A stretch of DNA of 25,000 nt, taken from assembly GCA_012295275.1 (NCBI GenBank), contig CM022671.1:30336250-30361249 (forward strand), read 5' to 3'. Source of the DNA: Chrysomallon squamiferum (Eukaryota; Mollusca; Gastropoda; Neomphalida; Peltospiridae). Below the pieces are notes generated by a model, which saw only the letters and a list, made by a program, of their open reading frames with translations, did not search any database and was not told the origin of the DNA. Shown here piece after piece: positions 14,632 through 25,000 of this stretch. Each line of letters opens with the position of its first letter. Position 1 is the stretch's first letter. The translations under genes were made by a program, and so were the position numbers.

Positions 14632-17366
14632 ACCTGCAGCTCCTTTGTCATCTGACACAGTAAACACAAACTGAGAATATTCAAATCCACGTAATGAGGT
14701 CGTGATAAAGCGATACTCTTTGTGGTTATCTTGCACTATTTCTCTGTCTACCAACGTCATAGTTGACACTGTTCTTCCGATGTATCCTATCTACTCTGTG
14801 GTATAATATTATACCTAGTTCCGCCTGATGTTAAATATCGTCAAAGTTACGTTTGTTGTAAATATTTCACATAGTTAAGTATAAAATGACAATTGGAAAT
14901 AAGGAGAGAATGTGAATATAATGCTGTATATGATTTACAGAAAAAACGTATTATTAGTCGACAAAAAAAGAAAAAAAAGAAAAAAAAAAGAAGGAAATTA
15001 AGAAAAAACAAACAAAAAACAATGACAGAATAAGAAACGAGAAAGAAAAACCACACTAAGAGGAAAATAATAGCATCAGTTTAATTACTCTGTAATGGTA
15101 GACATGTGCAAGATAGAGTCGTATTGAAACATATTTTTCACTTTATTATTTCACAAACATTTTAACATTATCGCGAGTGAACAATTATTAAGTACAAGCT
15201 AATCTAACTGAATACGAGATAACCAAGAACACCTGGATCAGCTCACGAAATTTTCCAAGTTTATCGAGTAAGATTAAAGATAAACAGCATGACACTAAAT
15301 AAAGATTAGTGTATAATAGAATACCTCATTTATCGCGTGATTAGTGTGTCATATAACGCTTATGTGACATAATATATATTCACACATAGATACATAACAT
15401 AAATACATACATACATACTTTACAACCTGTTTGTGTATGTACGTATTTACATGTACATGTTTGTGTGTGTGTATGTCTGTATGTGAATGCATGTCTGTCT
15501 GTCTGCACGTGTAAGTGTATTTATGTGTATACTCGTGTTATGTGTACGTATGTGGTGTGTATAGATACATATCTATATATATACAAGGATGGTTCGATAG
15601 TCGCACGGTAATGTCTTCGCAGTGTGTGTGATGAGGCTTGTAAGGTTCTGACTGGTCTTTGTCCTCCAGCGCGTTCCTGAACATTGACTATGTGCAGAGT
15701 CTAATCAGACTTCATAAGACAGAGAACATTCAAATCCTAAACTATATATATTCATTCATATGCATGTATATACGTGCATTATAAAATTTACCGAGGTTAT
15801 TTAAACATTAATTTATGTACGTCTAACACGAAGCCGCAAATGATTTATGCAAGAGATATTTACAGGATTACACATCTCCATTACATTTTAATGCATTTAA
15901 CGAAGTGTGAAGCACGATACATTTATGAAATTCTCACGAACTTCGTTTCAGTCTTCCGAGGAAGCAAAATAATTAGAAAGATGTGTATAGAAATTTTCTG
16001 TGATTTCTAACATTATTAATGATATATAAAAATTGAAATCTGGATACTTTTAAACGCTATTTATGTAAGTATAATGGTTTGGTGAAAGTAATATTGCTGC
16101 TTGTCTATAGTTGTTCTTCGTTTCTATGGCTATAATTATGTGTCTACATTTAAAGATATCTGTCTGACTCTGTCTATCCATGTATCTATATTTCGGTCTA
16201 TCTATCTCCCGCCCTCTGAAATATATATATATATATTACATAATGCAACTGTTCCTGAAGCTTTATTTTGTGGCAAAACAATATCAGTGTTTTCAATATT
16301 GTAAAACGAATAATACTGCGAGGTTATTTTTGTTGTTGTGTAGCATGACCCATTACGCACTAATGTAACCAAATCCATAAAGCATGCCTGTCACTCGAGC
16401 AAGGACACGTGTAAACTCGTTTATACGCTTTTAAGACAGCCCAACCTTTACATCGATCGAATTTAATTATTAAGATATTCCTATACGGGTGAATGAAGTA
16501 ATTTTGATAATATATGTAGATAACTCAAGACCTCTGACAAAGGATTAACACAAAGGGACAAAGTATTGAGAAAGGAACTCTTCTCACTAAACTATATTTA
16601 GACTCAAAAGTCCCTACGCTAATATTACGTGATAGCTGCATGGCCCTTGATTTTTCTCACAGATACAGTAGTTTTACAGTTTCATAAATAAATTAATAAA
16701 TAAGAAAACATCAGATATAATTATTGTTACGTAATAATTTAAACTTCTGGATACATTTAAGTGCTGTTTAGGTAAGTATAATGGTTTAGATAATATCATG
16801 TAACATTTCAACTGTTGGTGTTAGTATATATGGTTCAGTTAGAGTATATAATTTATTAGAGTATGGACATGTCTGCCTCTTTGTCTATCTCTGTCTCTCT
16901 CTCTCTTTATTTGTAAATCCATCTGCCTCTCTGTCTATGAATCAGTCTGTATGTCTGTATGTGACTCTCTGTCCGTCTTTAAATTATCTTCTTATCTGCC
17001 TACCTATCTAGCTGTCATCAGTCCGTCTTTGTTTTTTTCTCTAACGATGTTTCTAACGGTATCAGTCTGTCTGTCTGTCTGTATAATCTAACTGTGAATT
17101 TATACTTTTAAGCTCTTCGTATATAAATGTGTCCGTGTGCAAGCCAAAGCAAATGTACATATAAACCAAATCAGTTGAAACTAGGGTTTTATATGTGTGT
17201 GTGGGCGTGTTTTATATCAGAATTACAAAACGTATGATTCAGTACAACTAAGGATAGAAAATGACAGGAGTCGTTAAAGAAAAGAAAGTTTGATTCTTTT
17301 TTTTTTTTTTTTGATTCTTTGATTCTGTAGATTCCTAAATTATTTCTTTTATTTTCTTCATTCCAG
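14632..17366. other. Divergent intergenic region between AMDHD1 B and TLR B
   Basis: Collinear copy of 3193-5892 with scattered substitutions and small indels, for example in the A-rich run near 14960-15000, in the AT run near 16220, and around 16420-16445. It holds the same CATA/TGTG and TCTG-rich stretches (about 15400-15590 and 16865-17085). No coding frame is supported. Promoters are inferred from position only. Confidence 0.6.
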
Positions 17367-17388
17367 AAAAACAAAAATAAATATACAG
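17367..17388 (+). other. Probable 5' UTR segment of the TLR B coding exon
   Basis: Counterpart of the segment after the acceptor in copy A (TTCTTCATTCCAG ending at 17366). Because the usable ATG in this copy is further upstream, only 22 bases separate the acceptor from the start. Confidence 0.5.
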
Positions 17389-19512
17389 ATGTACAAAGAC
17401 GCAAAATGTTCCTCCTACGTTTTGATACTGTTTTTTCATTCATATTCTTGCTTTGGATCAAATCTGAAAGAATCTTTCGCCACGGAATGTCCCAGTGAAT
17501 GTCAATGTTTCAATCGAGAAAAAGCTGTTTGTGGTAAATACAGACATGGTCTAACATACGTCCCTGCATTGCCGGATTATATAACCAAACTCGTGTTGAT
17601 AAATGCCAAGATTCCTGTAGTGAACAGATCGGTGCTGATGCCAGTTTCCAACTGTACTTTACAATCTCTGTCACTTATCAATGATGGAATTCGAGAACTG
17701 TCGCCAAATACCTTCCACGATTTCCCCAAACTCAGAAAACTCGACCTAAGCGGAAACGTCATAACGGAAGTGTCGTTGAAAGAAGCGTTTCGATCTCTTG
17801 GAAGCGACTTGAAAACATTAATTCTGAACAACATGTCGATCAGATTTACTTCTGGCCTAACTGAAGCCCCTATCTTTCAGAACCTTACAGGATTCTCCTT
17901 TGAAGAAAATCTCGTTTCTATCTTAAATGAATCCATTTTAGCTGAAATGCCGTCATTATATTACTTGGATATGCGAAACAATCGAATAAACTCGTTTTCC
18001 TCAAGGAATCTCAGAAGAAACTTGAGAATCAGAATTATGAATCTGGCTGGGAACATGTTGTACGAGGTTCCCAATTTCTGCTGGTCTAATGGTTCTACTC
18101 GTTACGACGGACTTGAGATTCTGAATCTCGACTATAATGGTATTAGAATAATAAACAAGTCATCTTTTTTATGTCTCGACAATCTTAAGAACCTGAGCCT
18201 AAGCGGAAACATGATTCGAGTGCTCGACGACAATACCTTTATCACTCTACCTAGATTAAAAGAACTCAAGTTAAATTATCTTCATCAGCTGAATTACATA
18301 TCGGAGTTGGCATTCAAATCCAGTAGTCTTTCCATCCTGGAACTTTCTAACAATCCAAAATTCAGAGACGAGTTATTTATTGATAATTTTCCTTTCGTTC
18401 ACATCAAGAAATTAAAAAAATTGATTTTAATGAAGACGCGAATATATCTTTCGGATGATTCTTTCAAGAAAATGTTGCTGCAGCTGAAATTCATTGAAGT
18501 TCTAAATCTCCAGAAAACAGACATAAACAAAATACCTTCGAAAACTCTTTGCTTTCTACCCTTTCTAAACACATTAGACTTACAAGGGAATTACATGGCT
18601 AGCTGGCAAGACGACATGTTCGCCAACGTGACTAGTCTGAAATATCTTAACCTCGACGGCAACCGTATCAGCGTTATCAACGAAACGTCATTTCCGATCG
18701 AGATGAGACGAAATGTCCGACGAATTAACCTTGGAAACAACGATTTCCTCTGCACGTGCGCGTTACTATGGTTTCGTGATTGGATGAAGCTGATGATGAA
18801 GAATCGGTCAATTGAATTTGTTAATTATCCTCAGCGTTATTACTGTAAGAATCCCACGCACATTCGTCTTGACGAGTTCAACCCAACAGTCGAGTCCTGT
18901 CGAACTCTCAATCCTTACATTATAGCCGGTGCAGCTTCTGGAACGTTCTTCTTGGTGGTCATGATCGTCGTAGCCGTCGTATATTACAATCGTTGGAACA
19001 TTCGATACCTATTTTATTCTAGAAGACGACGTGGGTATCAACAGCTGCCTGGCAGAGACATACAGATGGAATACGACGCGTTTGTTTCCTGCGCCAATGA
19101 GGACATGGACTGGATGATGAGCGAGATTAGTGACTTTCTGGAGAATGAAAAGCGTCTCAGTCTTTGCATTCATCAACGGAATTTCGAGGCTGGGAAACTT
19201 ATTATTGATAACGTAATGGACTGCATGGAAAAAAGCAGGGCCGTCATCGTGATAGTATCTAATCATTTTGTGAAAAGCAAATGGTGCACGTGGGAATTAA
19301 AATTCGCACTGCGTCTGCACATAGAGACAGAAAAACACATTGTTGTAGTCATTCGTGAACCGGTTTTCAGAAGGAACATGACTCGGCCGATGAAAGCTTT
19401 ATTTGAAACCACTACCTACATAGAGTGGGCAGAAAATGATGCTGCTGAAAGACTTTTCAGGAGTCAGCTGGCAAATGCTATGGGATGTGAAAATCATGAT
19501 ACAATTAATTAA
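17389..19512 (+). CDS. Toll-like receptor B (paralogue of TLR A)
   Basis: 707-aa paralogue with the same layout: signal peptide, LRRNT-like cysteines (CPSECQCF), leucine-rich repeats, a single LRRCT, a transmembrane helix (about 509-533) and a TIR domain with YDAFVSC and RNFEAGK. It is nearly identical to copy A over much of its length. Clusters of replacements occur at the N-terminus, in one LRR patch (17870-18030) and at the C-terminus (GCENHDTIN against GCVNCDTVI). The start differs: the ATG at 17389 (C at -3, weak context) corresponds to AAG in copy A. The ATG equivalent to copy A's start lies at 17406 in another frame and ends at TGA 17496-17498 after 30 codons. A 4-bp deletion within the signal-peptide region brings the upstream frame into register with the ectodomain. 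An acceptor ends at 17366. Start-site choice is inferred from the only open frame. Confidence 0.92.
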   Translation: MYKDAKCSSYVLILFFHSYSCFGSNLKESFATECPSECQCFNREKAVCGKYRHGLTYVPALPDYITKLVLINAKIPVVNRSVLMPVSNCTLQSLSLINDGIRELSPNTFHDFPKLRKLDLSGNVITEVSLKEAFRSLGSDLKTLILNNMSIRFTSGLTEAPIFQNLTGFSFEENLVSILNESILAEMPSLYYLDMRNNRINSFSSRNLRRNLRIRIMNLAGNMLYEVPNFCWSNGSTRYDGLEILNLDYNGIRIINKSSFLCLDNLKNLSLSGNMIRVLDDNTFITLPRLKELKLNYLHQLNYISELAFKSSSLSILELSNNPKFRDELFIDNFPFVHIKKLKKLILMKTRIYLSDDSFKKMLLQLKFIEVLNLQKTDINKIPSKTLCFLPFLNTLDLQGNYMASWQDDMFANVTSLKYLNLDGNRISVINETSFPIEMRRNVRRINLGNNDFLCTCALLWFRDWMKLMMKNRSIEFVNYPQRYYCKNPTHIRLDEFNPTVESCRTLNPYIIAGAASGTFFLVVMIVVAVVYYNRWNIRYLFYSRRRRGYQQLPGRDIQMEYDAFVSCANEDMDWMMSEISDFLENEKRLSLCIHQRNFEAGKLIIDNVMDCMEKSRAVIVIVSNHFVKSKWCTWELKFALRLHIETEKHIVVVIREPVFRRNMTRPMKALFETTTYIEWAENDAAERLFRSQLANAMGCENHDTIN

Positions 19513-19832
19513 CGGCGTTTGCAATATAAGGATGTGGTTATGAAAGATGTGTACTGTAATGAAACTTTATCGTACAGTTTGAACACGAAAGTCAACAACA
19601 AGCAATCCAAATAACAAAGTAAGACTAATAATAGGATAATTAAGAAGATGGCGAAGATGGGGAAGAAAAGGAAGTAGAAGAAAAATCGTACAGTTATTGG
19701 AAATCATTAAAAACTTTAAAATACTAATATTTTGAAACCAATGGCACGTTTTATATTGAAATACAAAAATGTGTAGAATGCGGAAAGCAAGGTTTGTCTG
19801 TTTGTGTTACATCAACACTATCCTAAATATTC

Positions 19833-19861
19833 TAATAATAATAATAATAATAATAATAATA
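19833..19861. repeat. AAT microsatellite
   Basis: Nine or so AAT units in the TLR B 3' flank; not present at the equivalent place after TLR A. Confidence 0.95.
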
Positions 19862-20154
19862 GCTTGTACTGTATGAAACCCTAATTTCAAAAATATTTGA
19901 AAATACAAATATTGTTTCATCATTATTCATGTGGGTTTTTCGTTATGGTTCTTGTTGTTTTCCTTTGTATTTTTTTTTTTCTTCATTTCTGGATTTTAGA
20001 ATATTATAATTAGTTTTAGAATTGCGAAAATAAATCTCGTTTGCTGATGATGTCTTTTTTTTTTACTTCTGTTTCTTAAACATAGGCTGTACTTAAATGT
20101 TTTTAAATTAATATCATATCTGTTACCATCATTAATACCAACAACAACAATAAG

Positions 20155-20185
20155 GTCTTTGAAATAAATGCAGTTTTATTTCATA
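20155..20185. promoter_or_regulatory. Overlapping polyadenylation signals, copy B
   Basis: Counterpart of the pair near 9037-9053: AATAAA on plus followed within about a dozen bases by TTTATT, between convergent TLR B and HAL. Confidence 0.35.
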
Positions 20186-20847
20186 TTTTAAAGGACAGAT
20201 TAACCCTTGTTACACCGTAATAACAGTAAGCATTTCCAAATAATTGACACAGCAATATAACCATAGACACTGATTAACTGTTGTGTGTGTTGGATTATAT
20301 TTTCTTTTCAATTTTCAACAGTAAGCATAGTTTGCTACTAAATATGTATACTAAAAGAATTGAAAAAGAACCTAAATACATGATGCACTCTGATTATTTT
20401 CTAACCTGTGATAATAATAAAGTATGGTAATAATTTAAGTAGTCTGCGAAGATCAACGATACCGTCAATTTTTACTTTGTATCTCCTCTGTTCTAAAGAT
20501 ATTGCAGTTTAATAATAAAAATGTTAAGATTTAAGAACAAATAAAATAAATTTTATTAACTCCCTAATCACATCAAAACAACCGAAAACAAAAAATAAAA
20601 CAATCATTTTGACGTTTGATAAAATAGCTCGGAATTACCTACTCATTGCCTTCATTCCTTTGAACCTTTATCTCAAGACTCCTGTGTACGTTTTAGAAAT
20701 TGTTCTATTTAGAATTTAAACATTTATGGACATTTTTACAGCATACAAAATAGTATTTAGGCTATTACTTTTGTGCAAACTATCTCAAGTTCACTTTATT
20801 TTTTATTTTATTTTTATTTTTAATCAGGGACTTGAAATATGGATGTT

Positions 20848-21510
20848 CTAAATCTGAGTCTGGGAGGTCCTAGCAACTCTTCGCCTTTTCTGTGTTGTCG
20901 GTCCATTTGTAGCAGCGACATCTGGGCGGGTTGTCGTGGTAGGGGAGAACACTCTAGTTTCCACGGTCTGCGTTGAATGGTAGTTGTCCATCATTGGTTT
21001 TACCGTTCTCCAAATCTGAAGTCAGAAATAATTACTGCAGTTTAGAAATGAGTGAAAGAAAAAGAAGCAGAAGATAGAAAATAAAATCATGATATATAAT
21101 TTTCCCAGAATAAATTTTGTCAAGAGCAAATCAGAATACCAGCTTTTTTTAAATCAACTCTTTGTCATTGTATTTAAGCTATAATCCTGGATTTAGTATA
21201 ATCACAGGCTCGTTATGAAGTTAACAACTATATGAAAACGTCGTTCTTACCTTCCCATCTTGCAGCAGCTTTGTTACAGCTTCAATGTCAGGAGCCATAT
21301 AGCGATCAACTTTCCATGGTCTGAAAATAAATAAATAAATAAATAAAAATTGAAAGTAACTATTACTACTTTTATTATTAGTACTAATACTAGTATTACT
21401 ACTTCTATAATTTCTAAATAAATGAAAGATGATAGTAACTACGATACTACTACTATAAGTAGTATCATCACAACTGTTGCTGCTGCTACAACTACTACTT
21501 CAACCATTGC

Positions 21511-21588
<78 letters not shown>

Positions 21589-21849
21589 AGGCTAAAATCA
21601 CTTTAAAATGTCTTTAATATGCACCCAACAACACTTCGTACAAGCTTGTAGACTTCTTCCAACGGCGCAGTGGTTTTTAACGGTCGAAGAAACTCCATTG
21701 CCTGACAAGCAGCCATAAGTTCAATAGCCAACACTGTTTGAAAACAATAGAAACAAAGCGTGTAATGTCAGTGTTCGCTTTAAAAACAGAATATATATTA
21801 AGCTAATTCTTAAATAGCTGTATAATATTACAATGAAATATATGTCAGC

Positions 21850-21943
<94 letters not shown>

Positions 21944-22342
21944 GCTATGTTGTGTTGTTCTCTGTGTGAATGTCTGTTTTAGTGTGGATTTTGGGCGAGT
22001 ACCTTGTTCCACGTGTTCAACAACTCGAAGAGCTTTTCTTGCTGCAAATCCGCCCATGGAGACGTGGTCCTCAGTTCCAGCGCTTGTTGTCAAAGAGTCG
22101 ATAGACGAAGGATGACACAACACTTTGTTTTCTGACACTGTCGTAAAATTGTGTTTGAAAAAAACTTAACATCAGACACTTACGTGCATAAGTACAGTCG
22201 TACATTCTGACATGTATAGATGCCAACATGCAAACATACGTACATAAATGCATACATTATCATGAGAAGATGCTTATTTTTAAAAATAAAGTAATTAAGT
22301 TAATTTCAGAGTAAAAAGTCACCATTAAAAAAAAAAAAAAGT

Positions 22343-22434
<92 letters not shown>

Positions 22435-23770
22435 AAATGCCCCCCCCTATTAAAAACAAAATAAAGGTAAGATTAGGGTGAGAGAGATAGGAAGGGTGTG
22501 TGTGTGTGTGTATGTATGTGGGTATGTGTGAATGCGTGTGTAATTACCTAAAGAAGCTGCCGTGCAGTGAGCAATCATGAATCCTGAATTAAGACCGCCA
22601 TCTGGTGTTAGGAAGGCCGGTAACTCACTCAGTGCTGAACAAAAGTATTAAACAAAAGAAATTAATGTAATAAATTTTCAAAAGTATAGAATGCAATAGA
22701 TTTTCAAAAGTATAGAATAAATATCTATCATAATAACAAAGTATCAACTAGTATCAATTTACGTGATCAGTATCATGATTTCTCGATTCTCCATTTGCAT
22801 TATATCCCGTTCCAGCCAGTGTCTCCGACAAGTGACAAATATTTCCCTGTCTATGGAATGGTGCATATAAAATATATCTTCCTGTTACATGAACTGAGTT
22901 TCCGCTTTACGTATAGGAACCAGTTTGATTCGTAAATTCTTGAACAGATAGGAGAGAGAAAAAAAATGAGAATTTTTGCTCACCAGGATTAACGAGTCTT
23001 TCGATGCGTCTTTCACTCATGTTGGCCAACTCGTGAATAGCGATTGCCAAATAGTCTAGTACCTGAGAGTAAAACACACGGTTACATCAATAATAAAAAC
23101 CTATCAGTCAGGGTAAGGAGATATAAGATTTTTATTAAATTATGACAATAATAATAATAATCATCTCCGTCAGAAGCGAAGATAATATTTTGAACGTTAT
23201 TGTTTTTGTTTTCTTTCCGTGGATATTTAAAAAAAAAAAAAAAAAAAAAAATTTTATATATGTTATATTTATTATTATTTTAGTATTTTAAATCTGTTTC
23301 TTTATTTTTGGTCAGATCTTGTTTTGCATTAGTTTGTTTCATGATGAAATACAAAAACAACTCAGAGAGAAATACTTGTGCAGTTTCTGGACATGTTTAA
23401 AATCATTCCATCTTCTCTTTAATATCGTAACTCGTTTAAAATTAAAATTGCTAAAAAAAAAAATTATAATAATAATAATAAATAAATAAATAAAAATGTA
23501 CCACAAGAAAATATATTTTTACCTTTGCTGGATACTCCCCATGAAAGTTACCTCCAGAGATAATCTCGCCTTTTTCTGCAAAAACCATCTGTTACCATTA
23601 AGGTAAATTTACGTACATTGTCAATTATAAATAGTGCTTCTCATCTTTAGATTGTAAATTCTCTAGAACTTTCTTTATATGTGTTTGGCTGTCTATATAA
23701 CCTGTGTGTTTTCATATATTTAAACGCTTACCAATGCTGATAATTCTGTCTATATGGGTATGTTTGTACA

Positions 23771-23863
<93 letters not shown>

Positions 23864-24789
23864 ATAAGATGTATGGTTTTTTGGTTGTTGTTGTCAACTG
23901 TTTATTAGAGTTTATATTTTTCTTATTGCCTGTTATTAATTTTTGGTTGTTGTTATTTTTTTTGTTTTTTGTATTTGTTGTTTTTTTGCTGGGTTTTTTT
24001 AGAAGCATTTTGTATTTCGATTCCAGAACCTGTAAATAAAGTATTCATTTACAAATAGAAAATATGCATAATTGTCTTTGTATTTGTCTGTAGATTTCGT
24101 TTGTTTTTATTATTATAACACCAAGTTCTATAGTCAAAACTTGCATGAATTATATACTCAAAACTCACAAGCTCATATTGCTTATATTTAATCAAAATGA
24201 CCAATAATTTTTTTTTAAATGTACAACCCCCCCAAAAAAAAAAAGACTAGCCATCTGTATTGTTAAACTGTCCTTGAATGTGTCAGCATTTATTCACTCA
24301 AATAAATATAAATTCTTTTGTAATTACTTTGTTACTTATTTACTTAGTTATTTAGTTATTTACTAACGTATTTACTCACACGTTTCAGTCTTTCTATTTG
24401 GTATAGATTAAAAATATAATTATTTAAAAAGCTAAAGAAATAGAAGAAAATTTATTAAAAACATCTATGACTTATATTTTTGGTATCAAAATAATACAAC
24501 AAAACTTGCTGCTTCTCCAAAATGGACTATTCTTATTAGTTAACAGCAAAACTTCTTCTTTTTTTTTAAATGCCTTCCCATATACAGGGAAATAAATACC
24601 ACAGCGAGTGAAAAATTTAAAATTAGACTGAGTCAAAAGTATATTATACACTATATTATGTTAACTGATGATACAATTCTACAGAATAAAATAGATTATC
24701 AAGGATACTGGATTATCGGTGGCGCTGTTAATCTCCGTCAACAGAATTCCTTTGACAAACTCGATTGTGTCATTGACAATTCCATGTAC
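20848..24789 (-). CDS. HAL: Histidine ammonia-lyase (histidase), C-terminal part; 5' exons outside window
   Basis: First enzyme of histidine catabolism, a homotetrameric MIO-dependent lyase making urocanate and ammonia. Minus-strand exons: 24789-24709, 23588-23523, 23062-22984, 22634-22548, 22137-22003, 21733-21625, 21320-21251, 21015-20848 (TAG at 20848-20850). These join in phase to about 264 residues. Diagnostic stretches in order: [59 protein letters not shown], the catalytic-Glu segment [25 protein letters not shown] and DRYMAPDIE. The MIO-forming Ala-Ser-Gly loop lies upstream, outside the window. The donor at 21624 is weak (GG/GTGCAT) and gives Gly where human has Arg (VVRPW). The tail after residue W-R-T-V is unusual: Thr-rich, then basic (KRRRVAR). 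Convergent with TLR B. Several introns carry long GA/CT or TG tracts. Confidence 0.94.
21513..21586. repeat. GA microsatellite, about 74 bp
   Basis: In a HAL intron, about 38 bases after the splice donor at 21624 on the sense strand, where it reads CT. Confidence 0.97.
21853..21940. repeat. GA microsatellite, about 88 bp
   Basis: In the HAL intron just after the exon 22003-22137; reads CT on the sense strand. Confidence 0.97.
22350..22432. repeat. GA microsatellite, about 83 bp
   Basis: In the HAL intron between exons 22548-22634 and 22003-22137, next to a short C run. Confidence 0.97.
23772..23861. repeat. TG microsatellite, about 90 bp
   Basis: Pure TG run in the long HAL intron between exons 24709-24789 and 23523-23588. 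The remainder of that intron (23589-24708) is AT-rich with poly-T runs and shows no other feature. Confidence 0.97.
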
Positions 24790-25000
24790 CTGAAAATTAA
24801 AATTAAAAATTAAGTAGGAATTCAGTATTAATACGCTATTCCAGGGATATAGTTTACCTTTCTTAACAGATTTTTTAATTATTTATTAAATTCATTTTAT
24901 GAATGATTGTATGCATCAATTTTCTTATGAGAAGTCTTGGTTTGTACCAATTTTCGTTTGGTGTTATCATTATCATCATCATCATCATGGTTATCATCAA

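Larger units (their letters stand above)
19513..20847. other. Intergenic region between convergent TLR B and HAL
   Basis: TLR B 3' flank, collinear with 8043-9445 but with many differences and a shorter middle. It contains an AAT microsatellite (19833-19861), AATAAA candidates near 20026 and 20162, and from about 20560 unique AT-rich sequence leading to the HAL 3' end. Several TTTATT runs at 20800-20820 could act as minus-strand polyadenylation signals for HAL. No gene seen. Confidence 0.6.

Noticed and set aside
23704-24039. Poly-Cys-Val / poly-Thr-His frames on both strands
   Set aside because: Translation of the TG microsatellite and adjacent T-rich intron of HAL.

Overview
This is nuclear DNA of an animal, most likely a mollusc or another lophotrochozoan. 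The evidence is intron-split metabolic genes with GT/AG junctions, an AT-rich background crowded with long CT/GA, GT and triplet microsatellites, and intronless Toll-like receptor coding exons of the single-cysteine-cluster type with a strongly N-glycosylated ectodomain. The species cannot be named from sequence alone.

Layout, left to right: (1) the first four exons and 19 bases of the fifth exon of an imidazolonepropionase gene (AMDHD1, copy A, minus strand, 1-3192); its remaining exons lie left of the window. (2) A divergent intergenic region (3193-5892), then Toll-like receptor A on plus (5931-8042). (3) 3' flank and a duplication junction near 9445-9655. (4) A complete second AMDHD1 gene (copy B, minus, 9655-14631, 8 exons, 431 aa). 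(5) A near-identical divergent intergenic region and Toll-like receptor B on plus (17389-19512). (6) The last eight exons of histidine ammonia-lyase (HAL, minus, 20848-24789), whose 5' exons lie right of the window.

The window is therefore a head-to-tail tandem segmental duplication of an AMDHD1(-)/TLR(+) cassette about 11.4 kb long (offset 11427 bp at the left edge), followed by HAL. All visible exons of both cassettes are open, so both copies look functional. HAL makes urocanate from histidine. AMDHD1 acts two steps later, hydrolysing 4-imidazolone-5-propionate to formiminoglutamate. Urocanase and formiminotransferase are not in the window. HAL and AMDHD1 are also neighbours in vertebrates, so the linkage looks ancient, and the TLR genes are an insertion into a histidine-degradation neighbourhood.

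The most interesting observations are these. The two TLR paralogues encode their signal peptides in different reading frames of the same DNA. A short LRR patch in the TLRs has diverged far more than its surroundings. Similarity between the two cassettes drops sharply just past the TLR stop codon. An indel-scarred RNase H-like retroelement relic sits in intron 3 of both AMDHD1 copies. All exon calls come from reading splice sites and from remembered family sequences; no database search was possible.
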